Positions 50,188 to 60,162 are shown, counted from the first letter of the stretch. The stretch: 64,000 nt of DNA from Pandoraea cepalis (GCF_902459665.1 NZ_CABPSL010000018.1:1-64000); one strand, 5' to 3'. Notes: a model not told the origin generated them from the letters alone. Made by a program: numbers and translations.

Positions 50188-51362
50188 TGTCGATCATGCC
50201 GTCCCCGTCGCGCCGTGCGCCGTCCTTGCATCACCTTCGCCAGGGCCTTCGCCGCTTTGTCACCACGCTGGCCGTGGCGGGCGCGGCCGCGATGCTGTTG
50301 TGTCCAGGCGTGGCTCGCGCCGAACGTCTCAAGGAGCTGGCCTCGATTCAGGGCGTGCGCGACAACCAGCTGATCGGCTACGGCCTGGTGGCGGGCCTCG
50401 ACAACTCGGGCGACCAGACCACGCAAACCCCGTTTACCGTGCAGAGCATGACCAACATGCTCTCGCAGCTGGGCATTACCGTCGCGCCGGGCACCAACAT
50501 GCAGTTGAAGAACGTGGCCGCTGTGATGGTGACGGCCACGCTGCCCGCGTTCACGCGTCCCGGACAGGCCATCGACGTGGTGGTCTCCTCGATGGGCAAT
50601 GCCAAGAGCCTGCGGGGCGGCACGTTGCTCATGACCCCGCTCAAGGGGCCGGACGGGCAGGTCTACGCGCTGGCGCAGGGCAACCTGCTCGTGGGCGGCG
50701 CGGGCGCGTCGGCCAATGGGTCGAGCGTGACCGTCAACCAGTTGGCCTCGGGGCGGATTCCGAGCGGCGCCATCGTCGAGCGCGCCGTGCCGACCGCGAT
50801 GGGCGGTCAACCGGGCACGGTGCAGATGGAACTGAACGTGACCGATTTCTCGACCGCGCAGCGTGTGGTCGATGCCGTGAACCGCCGCTTTGGCTACGGC
50901 ACCGCGCAGGCGCTGGACGGCCGCGTGATCCTGTTGCGCACGCCGAGCGATCCGTCGGGCCGTGTGCAGTTCCTCGCCCAGCTCGAAAGTGTGGACGTGC
51001 ACCCCGACAACACGGCCGCGCGCGTGATCATCAACGCGCGCACCGGTTCCGTCGTGATGAACCAGAACGTGACGATCCAGCAGTGCGCGGTCGCCCACGG
51101 CAATCTGTCGGTCGTCATCGACACGCAAAACAACGTGAGCCAGCCCGCGCCATTCTCGGGCGGTCAGACGGTGGTGGCGCCGAATTCGCAAATCTCCGTT
51201 CAACAGGAGAACAACGCGCTCAGGATGATCAAGGCGGGCGCGAACCTGGCCGACGTCGTCAAGGCACTTAACTCGCTCGGTGCCAGCCCGGCCGATCTGA
51301 TGTCGATTCTGCAGGCCATGAAGGCCTCGGGCGCGCTGCGCGCCGATCTGGAGATCATCTGA
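50187..51362 (+). CDS. flgI: Flagellar P-ring protein FlgI
   Basis: Periplasmic P-ring subunit around the rod. A long signal peptide ends near GVARA (about residue 46). The mature start [20 protein letters not shown] and the motifs [14 protein letters not shown] and [20 protein letters not shown] are typical. It has 391 residues. The start overlaps the flgH stop (TGATG). FlgA is its assembly chaperone. Confidence 0.97.
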   Translation: MSIMPSPSRRAPSLHHLRQGLRRFVTTLAVAGAAAMLLCPGVARAERLKELASIQGVRDNQLIGYGLVAGLDNSGDQTTQTPFTVQSMTNMLSQLGITVAPGTNMQLKNVAAVMVTATLPAFTRPGQAIDVVVSSMGNAKSLRGGTLLMTPLKGPDGQVYALAQGNLLVGGAGASANGSSVTVNQLASGRIPSGAIVERAVPTAMGGQPGTVQMELNVTDFSTAQRVVDAVNRRFGYGTAQALDGRVILLRTPSDPSGRVQFLAQLESVDVHPDNTAARVIINARTGSVVMNQNVTIQQCAVAHGNLSVVIDTQNNVSQPAPFSGGQTVVAPNSQISVQQENNALRMIKAGANLADVVKALNSLGASPADLMSILQAMKASGALRADLEII

Positions 51363-51363
51363 T

Positions 51364-52248
51364 ATGGCCGACGGCTCCCGACTGAGCGGTGCGGGCAAGT
51401 CCCTGCCCGACCTGACGCAACGCGCTACCTACGACATGCAGGGCCTCACAGCCTTGCGCGCGGCGGCCCACCAGCAATCGCCGCAGGCCACGCAGCAGGC
51501 GGCCAAGCAGTTCGAGGCCGTTTTCACGCAGATGATGATGAAGAGCATGCGCGACGCCACGATGTCCGGCGGCCTGCTCGGCAGCGATCAGGAAAAGATG
51601 TTCAACGGCATGCTCGACGACCAGCTCGCACAGCAGCTCGCGTCGCACAAGGGCATCGGTCTGGCCGACATGATGCTCAAGCAGCTCGCCCAGACCGGCA
51701 CCACCCTGCCGCCTGCGGCGTTGGGGCGCCAGCAACCGTTGCAGGGTCGCGCCTACAACGCGGCGGATGCCATCGGTGTTGCCGAAGGGGCTCCGGCTGC
51801 CGCCGGCGACTTCGTCGAGCGCATGGCCACGGCCGCCCAGAACGCCAGCGCCAGCAGCGGCATTCCGGCACGCTTCATGCTCAGTCAGGCGGCGCTTGAA
51901 TCCGGCTGGGGCAAGCACGAAATCCGTCGGCGCGATGGCAGCACGAGCTTCAACGTCTTCGGCATCAAGGCGGGCAAGCACTGGACCGGTCCGACGGTGG
52001 AGGTCGCCACGACCGAGTACGTGAACGGCCAGCCGCACAAGGTGATGGCCAAGTTCCGCGCCTATCGCTCGTATGACGAGGCGTTCGCCGACTATGCGAA
52101 CCTGATTTCGAGCAATCCGCGCTACGCGTCGGTCGTGGCGAGCGCCAACGACGCCGCGAGCTTCGCCACCAATCTTCAGCGCGCCGGGTATGCGACCGAT
52201 CCGCAGTACGCCAGCAAGCTGATGAAGATCATGAAGCACTTCGCCTGA
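51364..52248 (+). CDS. flgJ: Flagellar rod-cap protein and peptidoglycan hydrolase FlgJ
   Basis: Dual-domain protein: an N-terminal rod-capping domain (AAKQFEAVFTQMMMKSMRDA, about residues 44-63) and a C-terminal glucosaminidase domain that opens the peptidoglycan. The predicted catalytic glutamate is E179 in MLSQAALESGWGKHEI. A tyrosine-containing SYDEAFADYANL segment follows. It has 294 residues. It starts one base after the flgI stop. Confidence 0.96.
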   Translation: MADGSRLSGAGKSLPDLTQRATYDMQGLTALRAAAHQQSPQATQQAAKQFEAVFTQMMMKSMRDATMSGGLLGSDQEKMFNGMLDDQLAQQLASHKGIGLADMMLKQLAQTGTTLPPAALGRQQPLQGRAYNAADAIGVAEGAPAAAGDFVERMATAAQNASASSGIPARFMLSQAALESGWGKHEIRRRDGSTSFNVFGIKAGKHWTGPTVEVATTEYVNGQPHKVMAKFRAYRSYDEAFADYANLISSNPRYASVVASANDAASFATNLQRAGYATDPQYASKLMKIMKHFA

Positions 52249-52289
52249 CCGGCACGGGCGTCGACAGGACATCCTCGGGCGCGTCGGCC

Positions 52290-52316
52290 TCAATTTTGCC
52301 GGCGGGCTGCCGTAAA
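52290..52316 (+). promoter_or_regulatory. Sigma-28 (FliA) promoter candidate upstream of flgK
   Basis: TCAATTTT, 11 bp, GCCGTAAA. The -10 GCCG and the spacing agree with FliA consensus; the -35 is weaker (lacks AAAG). Position 69 bp before flgK and known late expression of flgKL in other bacteria support it. Confidence 0.5.
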
Positions 52317-52384
52317 CACATGGGTAACGGTGCGCGAACGGGCTTTCCGCCGTGGGGCGCACCCCTCATTCAAGCCGCGAGATC

Positions 52385-54373
52385 ATGAGCCTAATCAATA
52401 TTGGCATGAGCGGGCTGAACGCCTCCCAGTTCGCCCTGAACACCACCGGCAACAACATCTCCAACTCGGGGACGGCCGGATACAACCGCCAGGTTGTCGA
52501 CTACACCCAGGCGGACAGCCAGTTCGCCGGTGTGGGCTACGTCGGCCAGGGCGTGCTGGTGAGCGATGTGTCGCGCGTGTACGACCAGTTCCTGTCGAAC
52601 CAGGTCAACCAGGCGCAGACACAGTACAGCCAGCTCAACACCTACTACCAGCAGATCTCGCAGATCAACAATGCGCTGGGTAGCTCCACGACCGGCCTGT
52701 CGGCCTCGATGTCCACGTTCTTCACGAACCTGCAGACGATCGTGACCGCGCCGAACAACTCGGCCACGCGGGCGACGGTGATTTCGTCGGCGCAGACCCT
52801 CACGAGCATGTTCCAGTCGCTCTCGGGCACGCTGTCGTCGCTGCGCACCAGCGTGAACGGCAACATTACCCAGGCGACCACGCAGATCAACACGTACGCG
52901 AAGCAGATCGCCAGCCTTAACGACGCGATTCTGCAGGCGCAGGGCAACGGCACCCATACCATGCCGAACGACCTGCTCGACCAGCGCGATCAGGCCGTCG
53001 CAAGCCTGAACGCCATCGTACAGACGAACATCGTCAAGGACACTAACGGGTCGTACAACGTCTTCGTCGGCAATGGCCAGTCGCTGGTATCGGGCAACTC
53101 GGCCTATCAGATGACGACGGTGCCTTCGACCAGCGATCCGTCGCAAATGACCGTGGCCTACGTCACCGGCAACGGCACGAAGGTCGCGATCCCGGAGTCG
53201 TCGATCACCGGCGGCTCGCTCGCCGGCCTGTTGTCGTTCCGCAGCGGCGCGCTCACGCAGGCGCAGAACTCGCTCGGCCAGATCGCCATGTCGCTGGCCG
53301 GCACGTTCAACGCGCAGAACCAGTTGGGGATGGACCTCTACGGTCAGATGGGCGGCAACTTCTTTACGGTGCCCAATCCGACGATCATCGCGAATACCGG
53401 CAATTCGAACGCGGCCACGCTCAACGCCAGCATCACCGACGCCTCGAAGGTGACCGCAAGCGACTACTCGGTGAGCTTCGACGGAACCACCTACACACTC
53501 ACGCGCCAGAGCGACGGCGCCAAGTGGACGGCGGGGGCGCCCGCCACGCCGAGCACCCCGCTGAACTTCCAGGACACCAGCGGCGCGGCATTCGGCGACG
53601 GCTTCTCGGTGACCACCACCGGCATGGTCGCCGGCGACAGCTTCGCGATCCAGCCCACGCGCAACGCCGCGCAGAACATCGGTGTGGCCATCACCGATCC
53701 GGGCAAGATCGCCCTGGCCGCGCCGATCCTCGCCTCGACCCCCAGCACCAATAGCGGCTCGCTCAAAGTCGATCAGGGCAGCGTGGACGCCAACTATCTG
53801 TCGAACGTACTGAGCGCACCGGTCAACTTCACGTTCACCAAGGACCCTGTGACCGGCGCATTGACGCTCGTCGCCCCGTCGCCGATGACGGTCTCGGTCA
53901 ATGGCGTGACGACCTCGTATGCCGCCGGCGCCACCGTGCCGTATAACGCCGCAACGGGGGCGAAGATCACGATGAGCGGCATGACGGTCAACCTGAGCGG
54001 CACGCCGTCCAATGGCGACACGTTCACCATTTCGCCGAATACGTCTGGCGCGGTGACCGACAACCGGAACGGTCTGGCGCTGTCGGCCCTGCAGAACGAC
54101 ACGACCAAGGTCGGGGGCGCGCAGAGCTATGCGACCGCCTACGCGAGCCTGGTCTCGTTTGTCGGCTCGACCACGAATACGTACAAGTCGACCAGCGCGG
54201 CGCAGCAGACCCTGTTGCAACAGACGCAGACGGCACAGCAGTCCAACTCTGGCGTGAACCTCGACGAAGAAGCGGCGAACCTGATCAAGTACCAACAGCT
54301 GTATCAGGCCAACTCGAAGGTGATTCAGACCGCGTCGACGTTGTTCAGCACCATCCTCCAGATCGTCAATTAA
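52385..54373 (+). CDS. flgK: Flagellar hook-filament junction protein FlgK (HAP1)
   Basis: First junction protein between hook and filament, a FlgN client. The N-terminus LINIGMSGLNASQFALNTTG, then NNISNSGTAGYNRQ, and the C-terminus GVNLDEEAANLIKYQQLYQA are characteristic. It has 662 residues with a long Thr/Ser-rich central domain, larger than E. coli (547). The ATG at 52385 (MSLINIG) fits the family; an upstream ATG at 52352 does not. Confidence 0.96.
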   Translation: MSLINIGMSGLNASQFALNTTGNNISNSGTAGYNRQVVDYTQADSQFAGVGYVGQGVLVSDVSRVYDQFLSNQVNQAQTQYSQLNTYYQQISQINNALGSSTTGLSASMSTFFTNLQTIVTAPNNSATRATVISSAQTLTSMFQSLSGTLSSLRTSVNGNITQATTQINTYAKQIASLNDAILQAQGNGTHTMPNDLLDQRDQAVASLNAIVQTNIVKDTNGSYNVFVGNGQSLVSGNSAYQMTTVPSTSDPSQMTVAYVTGNGTKVAIPESSITGGSLAGLLSFRSGALTQAQNSLGQIAMSLAGTFNAQNQLGMDLYGQMGGNFFTVPNPTIIANTGNSNAATLNASITDASKVTASDYSVSFDGTTYTLTRQSDGAKWTAGAPATPSTPLNFQDTSGAAFGDGFSVTTTGMVAGDSFAIQPTRNAAQNIGVAITDPGKIALAAPILASTPSTNSGSLKVDQGSVDANYLSNVLSAPVNFTFTKDPVTGALTLVAPSPMTVSVNGVTTSYAAGATVPYNAATGAKITMSGMTVNLSGTPSNGDTFTISPNTSGAVTDNRNGLALSALQNDTTKVGGAQSYATAYASLVSFVGSTTNTYKSTSAAQQTLLQQTQTAQQSNSGVNLDEEAANLIKYQQLYQANSKVIQTASTLFSTILQIVN

Positions 54374-54389
54374 GCGCAGGGGCATCGCG

Positions 54390-55625
54390 ATGCGGATCAG
54401 CACCAACATGATTTACGATCAGGGGATGCGCTCGATGAGCCAGAACACCTCCGATCTGCTCAACGTTCAGGCGCAACTCTCGTCGGGCAAGCGCGTGACC
54501 ACGCCGAGCGACGACCCGATTGCGTCAGCCCAGGCGGTGGCCGTGTCGCAGGACAACGCCATGAACACGCAGTACGCGGCGAACCGGCAGTCCGCGACCA
54601 CCCAGTTGCAGCTCGAGGACTCGACCTTCGGCAGCGTCATCAACGCGTTGCAGCACGTGATGTCGCAAGTCGTGTCGGCGGGCGACGCCTCGCTCAACGA
54701 CAAGGACCGATCGACCATCGCGAGCGACCTGCAATCGAGCTTTCAGCAATTGCTTTCGCTGGCGAACACCACCGATGCCAACGGCCAGTATCTGTTCTCG
54801 GGCTTCAAGGGCAATACCGCAGCGTACATGACATCGGCCACGGGGGCGTCATACACGGGCGACTCGGGCGTGCGTTACGTGCAAGTGAGTCCGAATCGTC
54901 AGATCGCAATCAACGACGTTGGATCGAGCGTCTTCGAAAGCGTGCAGAGCGGCACGTCGGGCACGCTGATCAGCGGAAACGCCGCGAATCAGGGCACCGC
55001 CACGTATTCCACTGTCTCCACGACCAACGTGGCGGCGGCGGGCGCGAACCATCAGTACCAGCTCAGCTTCGCGATCGACAACACGACCACGCCGCCCACG
55101 ACCAACTACACGGTCAAGGATCAGACGGATACGACCGTGCCGGACGTGACGGGCGTCTACACCGCCGGCCAGCCGATCTCGTTCGGCGGCAAGGCGGTCA
55201 CGTTCTCCGGCGCGCCGGCCACGGGCGACACCTACACCGTGCAACCGGCCACCATGGGCAGCACGAACATGTTCGACAACCTGCAGGCGCTGATCAACAC
55301 GCTCAAGACGCCGGTCAGCAGCACGAACGGCACGGGCCAGGCCAACCTGGACAACGCGCTGACCACGTTCGGCCAGATGTTCAGCAACACCTACGACAAC
55401 GTCACGACGATTCGCACGACCACGGGCTCCCGCATGAACGAACTCTCGGCGCTCAACAACATCGGCGACACCAATTCGCTGAATTATCAGTCGCAGTTGG
55501 GCGATCTGCTCGACGTGGACTGGAACTCGTCGGTGACCAAGTTCTCGCAGTTGCAGGCCGCGTTGCAGGCATCGCAGCAGAGCTTCCTGCAGACGCAGAA
55601 GCTGTCGCTGTTCAGTCTGCTCTGA
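54390..55625 (+). CDS. flgL: Flagellar hook-filament junction protein FlgL (HAP3)
   Basis: Second junction protein, flagellin-like at both ends: MRISTNMIYDQGMRSMSQNT, LSSGKRVTTPSDDPIASAQA at the N-terminus, and TTGSRMNELSALNNIGDTNS near the C-terminus. It has 411 residues. It starts 16 bp after flgK and ends the plus-strand flg cluster before a double hairpin. Confidence 0.96.
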   Translation: MRISTNMIYDQGMRSMSQNTSDLLNVQAQLSSGKRVTTPSDDPIASAQAVAVSQDNAMNTQYAANRQSATTQLQLEDSTFGSVINALQHVMSQVVSAGDASLNDKDRSTIASDLQSSFQQLLSLANTTDANGQYLFSGFKGNTAAYMTSATGASYTGDSGVRYVQVSPNRQIAINDVGSSVFESVQSGTSGTLISGNAANQGTATYSTVSTTNVAAAGANHQYQLSFAIDNTTTPPTTNYTVKDQTDTTVPDVTGVYTAGQPISFGGKAVTFSGAPATGDTYTVQPATMGSTNMFDNLQALINTLKTPVSSTNGTGQANLDNALTTFGQMFSNTYDNVTTIRTTTGSRMNELSALNNIGDTNSLNYQSQLGDLLDVDWNSSVTKFSQLQAALQASQQSFLQTQKLSLFSLL

Positions 55626-55631
55626 CCGGTT

Positions 55632-55651
55632 GCGCGGGACATTGCCCGCGC
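55632..55651. terminator. Hairpin immediately after flgL
   Basis: GCGCGGG (55632-55638) pairs with CCCGCGC (55645-55651) over ACATTG. There is no T run, so it is probably an accessory to the next, stronger terminator. Confidence 0.4.
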
Positions 55652-55675
55652 CGGACAAGGCGGGACCGCAGCAAA

Positions 55676-55714
55676 GACATTGGGCCGCCCGGGATTGCAG
55701 GGCGGCCCAATGTC
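55676..55714. terminator. Bidirectional terminator between convergent flgL and fliR
   Basis: A perfect 15-bp stem, GACATTGGGCCGCCC (55676-55690) with GGGCGGCCCAATGTC (55700-55714), has a 9-base loop. ATTTGT follows on the plus strand and TTTGC on the minus strand. The location between convergent operons fits two-way termination. Confidence 0.8.
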
Positions 55715-55751
55715 ATTTGTGGGGCATTGCGACATCGCTCGCGCCCGGTGT

Positions 55752-56543
55752 TCAGGGTTTTGGGACGAAGGCCGCGGTCGTGCGGATCATCATGTCGATG
55801 CCGATCGCGATGAAGTGGTCCATCACCGGCGCAATACGCGGCATCATCAGCTCGATCACCACCAGCCCCACGCCCAGCGTGAGCGGAAAGCCGACGGCGA
55901 AGATGTTGAGTTGCGGCGCCGCGCGATTCAGAATGCCCAGCGCCAGGTTGCAGATGAGCAGCGCGGCTACGAGCGGCAGCGACAGCATGAGCGCTAGCAT
56001 GAAGAGCTGGCCGCCCAGCATGGCAAGATAGTGCCAGCCCACGCTGGAGAGCGGTACGGCGGAGACCGGCAATACCGTGAAGCTCTGCACCAGCGTGGCG
56101 AACATCACCAGATGTCCATTGGTGGCGAGGAACACGAGCATGGCCACGACATTGAGCAGCATGCCGAGCACGGCGGTGCTGCCGTCGCTGTTCGGCGTGA
56201 GCAGCGTGGCGAACGACAGCCCCATCTGCAAGCCGACGAAGTCGCCCGCCATGCTGATGGCGGAGAACACGATCTGCATGCACCACCCCAGCGCCGCGCC
56301 GATCATCACCTGCTGCACGAGAATCCAGAGTCCCTCCCACGAAAACGGCGACGCGGCGGGCATGGGGCCGAGCACCGGGGCGAGCGCCAGCGCGACAATG
56401 CCCGCGAGGCCGATCTTGACCGTGCCGGGCACGGCGGCGTCGCCAAACAGGGGGGCGCTCATCGAGAGCGCCAGCAGGCGCACGAATGGAAACAGGAACG
56501 CCGCAATGACGCCCGAGAGTTGTTCGTAAGTGAAGCTGATCAA
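55752..56543 (-). CDS. fliR: Flagellar export apparatus protein FliR
   Basis: Export-gate membrane protein (one copy with FliP5Q4). It has 263 residues with about six hydrophobic segments; PLFGDAAVPGTVKIGLAGIV and MAGDFVGLQMGLSFATLL are typical. It is the last gene of the fliLMNOPQR operon, 12 bp after fliQ. Confidence 0.96.
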   Translation of the reverse strand: MISFTYEQLSGVIAAFLFPFVRLLALSMSAPLFGDAAVPGTVKIGLAGIVALALAPVLGPMPAASPFSWEGLWILVQQVMIGAALGWCMQIVFSAISMAGDFVGLQMGLSFATLLTPNSDGSTAVLGMLLNVVAMLVFLATNGHLVMFATLVQSFTVLPVSAVPLSSVGWHYLAMLGGQLFMLALMLSLPLVAALLICNLALGILNRAAPQLNIFAVGFPLTLGVGLVVIELMMPRIAPVMDHFIAIGIDMMIRTTAAFVPKP

Positions 56544-56555
56544 CGCGGGCGCGGC

Positions 56556-56825
56556 TTACCCGACGAGGCCGGGAATGCCGGTGAGCAACTGGCGCATGTA
56601 GTCGACCATCAGGTTGAGCATCCAGGGGCCGGCGATCACCAGGGTGGCGAACACGGCCAGCAGCTTCGGGATGAACGACAGCGTCATTTCATTGATCTGC
56701 GTGGCGGCCTGAAACAGGCTCACGAGCAGACCCGAGACGAGCGCGACGAGCAGCAGCGGCGCGGCGAGCAGCAGGGTGACCTGCATTGCCTGATGGGCCA
56801 GCGCCATGACGGTTTCCGGAGTCAT
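56556..56825 (-). CDS. fliQ: Flagellar export apparatus protein FliQ
   Basis: Small gate subunit of 89 residues with two membrane helices. The family motif LVSLFQAATQINEMTLSFIP (about residues 35-54) is clear. It lies between fliP and fliR. Confidence 0.96.
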   Translation of the reverse strand: MTPETVMALAHQAMQVTLLLAAPLLLVALVSGLLVSLFQAATQINEMTLSFIPKLLAVFATLVIAGPWMLNLMVDYMRQLLTGIPGLVG

Positions 56826-56839
56826 CTCGCGTTCCTGCG

Positions 56840-57634
56840 CTACATGGTGAAGCTCTGGGCGAGCGAGCCCAGCAGCAGTTGCCAGCCATCGACCACCACG
56901 AACAGCATCAGCTTGAACGGCAGCGATACCGTGGAGGGCGACACCATCATCATGCCCATCGACATCAACACGCTCGCAACCACCAGGTCGATGATCAGGA
57001 ACGGAATGAAGATCGTGAAACCGATCTGAAAGGCCGTCTTCAGTTCGCTTGTGGCGAAGGCGGGCACGAGAATGCGCATCGGCACGTCTTCGGGGCCGTT
57101 CATCGGCGGGGTCTTGGCGAGCTTGGCGAAGAGTGCCAGGTCGGCTTCACGCGTCTGCTTGAGCATGAACGCGTGGAACGGCTTGGCGCCGGTGTCGATG
57201 GCCTGCTCGAAACTGATCTTGTTCGCGGCGAACGGCTGGTAGGCGTCGGTGTAAGCCTTGTCGAACACCGGCGACATGACGAAGAAGGTCAGGAACAGCG
57301 CCAGGCCGATCAGAATCTGGTTCGGCGGCGACGTGGTGACGCCGATGGCATGGCGCAGCAGCGAGAGCACGATGATGATGCGCGTGAAGGCGGTCATCAT
57401 CAGCAGCATCGCGGGCAGGAAGCCCAGCGATGTGAGCAGCAACATCGTCTGCACGGACAGCGAGTAGGTCTGTCCGCCGCCGGGCGCTGGGGTCGTGGTG
57501 AACGCGGGCAGCGTGGCCTGCGCCAGGGCGGTGCCCGGCAGGGCGAGGCAGGCGAGCGCCAGTCCCAGCGTGATACCGAGTGCCCAACCCGCTTGGCGAG
57601 GCGATGGCCCGGTCAACCGCAAACCGCGCGCCAT
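56840..57634 (-). CDS. fliP: Flagellar export apparatus protein FliP
   Basis: Main pore subunit of the export gate. A cleavable signal peptide (to about ALAQA, residue 39) precedes the FliP core: [40 protein letters not shown] and [20 protein letters not shown]. It has 264 residues. Its ATG touches the fliO stop, so the two are probably translationally coupled. Confidence 0.97.
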   Translation of the reverse strand: MARGLRLTGPSPRQAGWALGITLGLALACLALPGTALAQATLPAFTTTPAPGGGQTYSLSVQTMLLLTSLGFLPAMLLMMTAFTRIIIVLSLLRHAIGVTTSPPNQILIGLALFLTFFVMSPVFDKAYTDAYQPFAANKISFEQAIDTGAKPFHAFMLKQTREADLALFAKLAKTPPMNGPEDVPMRILVPAFATSELKTAFQIGFTIFIPFLIIDLVVASVLMSMGMMMVSPSTVSLPFKLMLFVVVDGWQLLLGSLAQSFTM

Positions 57635-58125
57635 CAGGAATCCTTTTTCATCGTTTCGCGCAATTTTTGCGCAAACGCTTGTGCGGCGCGGTTGGCCTGC
57701 GCGCCCGGATGGGCAACGGTGGGCGCGGCGGGCATATCTGCGACACGCTCCGCATCGATCACATGCAGGCTGCGCACCTGACCGGGCGCAACCCCCAGCA
57801 CGATCCAGTCGCCCGCGACCTCGACCACGACCACGCGTTCACGCTGGCCCACGGCGGCGCTGCCGACCACGCGCACGTTGCCGCCCCCCAACGGGCGTTG
57901 CAGCCCGAAACGCTTGGCCAGCCACGCCAACCCGAAGAGCAGCGCCAGCACCAGCACGAGGCCCAGCCCCGTCTGCACGATGCCCGCGCCGCCAAGGCTC
58001 GGTACGGCCGCAGCCTGCGAGGCCGTGCCCTGGGCGTGCGCGGTGGCGATCGTCAGGCAGGCCAACAGGGCGGCCGCTGCCGCGGCACGCCCCACGGGGG
58101 CGCCGCGGACTTTTGTTGCATTCAT
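57634..58125 (-). CDS. fliO: Flagellar biosynthesis protein FliO
   Basis: Membrane protein that helps FliP assemble. It has a signal-like N-terminus (about residues 1-32), one membrane helix ([20 protein letters not shown]) and a small cytoplasmic domain ([35 protein letters not shown]). It has 163 residues. It overlaps fliN by 4 bp. Confidence 0.92.
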   Translation of the reverse strand: MNATKVRGAPVGRAAAAAALLACLTIATAHAQGTASQAAAVPSLGGAGIVQTGLGLVLVLALLFGLAWLAKRFGLQRPLGGGNVRVVGSAAVGQRERVVVVEVAGDWIVLGVAPGQVRSLHVIDAERVADMPAAPTVAHPGAQANRAAQAFAQKLRETMKKDS

Positions 58126-58550
58126 CGGTTGAGCTTTCGGATGCGTTCGGATGGCGTGATGATATCAGTCAGGCGAATGCCGAACTTGTCGTTCACAACC
58201 ACGACTTCGCCCTGGGCGATGAGGCAACCGTTGACCAGCACGTCCATCGGCTCACCGGCCATGCCGTCGAGTTCCACTACGGAGCCCTGCGCCAGTTGCA
58301 GCAGGTTCTTGATGGCGATCTTCGTGCGGCCCAGCTCCACGGTCATCTGGACCGGGATGTCGAGAATCAGGTCGATGTCGTTGTGCGTCGCGTTCGGCGG
58401 ATTGCCGGCCGTGGCCGCCAGGGGCTGAAACACGGGGGCGGCGGCCGGTGGCGCCGCGGCTTCGGTCGCCGTCTGCTCCGCCATGGCACTGGCCCACTCG
58501 TCCGCCATGGCCTGGGCGTCGTCACCAAGCGTTTGAGGGGTATCGCTCAT
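58122..58550 (-). CDS. fliN: Flagellar motor switch protein FliN
   Basis: C-ring subunit of the SpoA/SURF1 family. The core is ILDIPVQMTVELGRTKIAIK, LLQLAQGSVVELDGMAGEPM and DVLVNGCLIAQGEVVVVNDK. It has 142 residues including a variable Ala-rich N-terminus of about 55. The ATG at 58550 overlaps the fliM stop by one base. A longer reading to 58643 would run through fliM and is rejected. Confidence 0.96.
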   Translation of the reverse strand: MSDTPQTLGDDAQAMADEWASAMAEQTATEAAAPPAAAPVFQPLAATAGNPPNATHNDIDLILDIPVQMTVELGRTKIAIKNLLQLAQGSVVELDGMAGEPMDVLVNGCLIAQGEVVVVNDKFGIRLTDIITPSERIRKLNR

Positions 58551-59548
58551 CACTCGTTGTCCTTCGTGTAATCGCTGTGCGAATGGTTGATCATCTGGTT
58601 CACGCGCAGCGCATATTGACCGTTGAACACGCCGTAATTGCATTGCATCACGGGCACGCCGTCGACCTTGGCCTCGAGCACCTCGGGCACGTCGAGCGGA
58701 ATCACGTCGCCCACGCGCATGTTGAGCAACTGCGAGAGCGTCATGTCGAACTGCGCGAGGTTGGTCACGATTTCGACGTCGGCCGCTTGCACCTGTTGCG
58801 AGAGCAGACGCACCCAGCGCTTGTCCACTTCGAGCGTCTCGCCTTGCAGGGGGCTCGAGAGCTGGTCGCGCATCGGCTCGATCATCGAGTACGGCATGCA
58901 GATATGGAATTCACCGCCGACCGAGCCGAACTCGATGTCGAACGTGGTCGTGACCACCACCTCGTTAGGCGTGGCGACGTTGGCGAACTGGGTGTGCATT
59001 TCGGCGCGCACGTACTCGAACTCGACCGGATACACCGGTTTCCACGACGCCCCGTAGTTCTCGAACACCAGATCGAGCAGGCGCGCGATGATGCGCTGCT
59101 CGGTCTGCGTGAAGTCGCGCCCTTCGACGCGCGTGTGGAACCGGCCGTCGCCGCCGAACAGGTTGTCCACCACGAGGAACACGAGGTTCGGGTCGAACAC
59201 GAACAGCGCCGTGCCGCGCAGCGGCTTGATGTGGACCAGATTGAGGTTGGTCGGGACAGGCAGGTTGCGAATGAACTCGCTGTACTTCTGCACGCGTACC
59301 GGGCTGACCGAGATTTCGGCGCTGCGGCGCATGAAATTGAACAGGGCAATGCGGAACAAGCGCGAGAAGCGATCGTTGATGATCTCGAGTGTAGGCATGC
59401 GCCCACGCACGATACGCTCTTGCGTCGCGATGTTGTATGGCCGGATGCCGGAATGCTCTTCCGACTCCGACCGGTCATCCTGTTCGCCGGTGACACCCTT
59501 CAGAAGGGCATCGACCTCTTCCTGCGACAGGAACTCCTCATGCGCCAT
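58550..59548 (-). CDS. fliM: Flagellar motor switch protein FliM
   Basis: C-ring protein that binds CheY-P. The N-terminal CheY-binding peptide EEFLSQEEVDALLKGVTGE is at residues 3-21. The middle CheC-like domain includes LFRIALFNFMRRSAEISVSP, and the C-terminal SpoA domain VGDVIPLDVPEVLEAKVDGV. It has 332 residues. It is coupled with fliN. Confidence 0.97.
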   Translation of the reverse strand: MAHEEFLSQEEVDALLKGVTGEQDDRSESEEHSGIRPYNIATQERIVRGRMPTLEIINDRFSRLFRIALFNFMRRSAEISVSPVRVQKYSEFIRNLPVPTNLNLVHIKPLRGTALFVFDPNLVFLVVDNLFGGDGRFHTRVEGRDFTQTEQRIIARLLDLVFENYGASWKPVYPVEFEYVRAEMHTQFANVATPNEVVVTTTFDIEFGSVGGEFHICMPYSMIEPMRDQLSSPLQGETLEVDKRWVRLLSQQVQAADVEIVTNLAQFDMTLSQLLNMRVGDVIPLDVPEVLEAKVDGVPVMQCNYGVFNGQYALRVNQMINHSHSDYTKDNE

Positions 59549-59555
59549 GTATCAC

Positions 59556-60038
59556 TCACTGAATTACAAACGCGGTGAACAGCACTTCGCCCACGGCCTG
59601 CTGCGGCATGTTGGCCGCGAACGGCTGCGCGACCAGTGTGCGGATCTCGCTCGCCAGACGGCGCTTGCCGTCGATCGTGGCGAGATCCTGCGGCTGCTTG
59701 GACGACAACAGCAGCAACACACGGCTGCGCACTTCGGGCATGTGCTGCGTGATGCGGGCTTGCGTCTCGGCGTCTGCCACCTTGAGCGAGAGGCCGATAT
59801 GCAGATAGCGCTCGCCGTCTTCGCCCGTCAGGTTCACCGTGAACGGGTCCATGCTGACGAACACGGGGGGCGGCGGGGGCGGTGGCGCCTTCGCGGCTTC
59901 CTGGCGTCCGGTCAGCAAATACACGGCCGTTGCCGCGCCGGCAGCGGCCATAAGGGCTACCGCAACGATCAACAGAATCCATTTGCGCATGCTCCCTCCG
60001 GAGGGAGCCGCGGCTTGCGTCGATGCGGGATTTGCCAT
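59556..60038 (-). CDS. fliL: Flagellar basal-body-associated protein FliL
   Basis: Single-pass inner-membrane protein that supports stator function. It has a short cytoplasmic N-terminus, a membrane helix at about residues 17-40 (KWILLIVAVALMAAAG), a Pro-rich segment (PPPPPPP) and the periplasmic domain FTVNLTGEDGERYLHIGLSL. It has 160 residues from ATG 60038, which follows AGGCGA; a longer reading to 60110 is not supported. It is the first gene of the fliLMNOPQR operon. Confidence 0.95.
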   Translation of the reverse strand: MANPASTQAAAPSGGSMRKWILLIVAVALMAAAGAATAVYLLTGRQEAAKAPPPPPPPVFVSMDPFTVNLTGEDGERYLHIGLSLKVADAETQARITQHMPEVRSRVLLLLSSKQPQDLATIDGKRRLASEIRTLVAQPFAANMPQQAVGEVLFTAFVIQ

Positions 60039-60134
60039 GTGTTCGCCTGCTATTGGGTAATGATTGTCGGCCAACCCGCCAACGGGTGATCGGCCGAAAA
60101 GAAGGGACAATCGCGTCTAACTCGCGTCTTTGTC

Positions 60135-60162
60135 TTAACGGCAGAAAAACCGGCTGGCTTTA
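60135..60162 (-). promoter_or_regulatory. Sigma-28-like promoter candidate for fliLMNOPQR
   Basis: Read on the minus strand: TAAAGCCA (60162-60155), 12 bp, GCCGTTAA (60142-60135). It shares spacing and the TCTGCCGTTAAG block with the motA candidate. The predicted start near 60128 gives a leader of about 90 bases. Confidence 0.5.
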
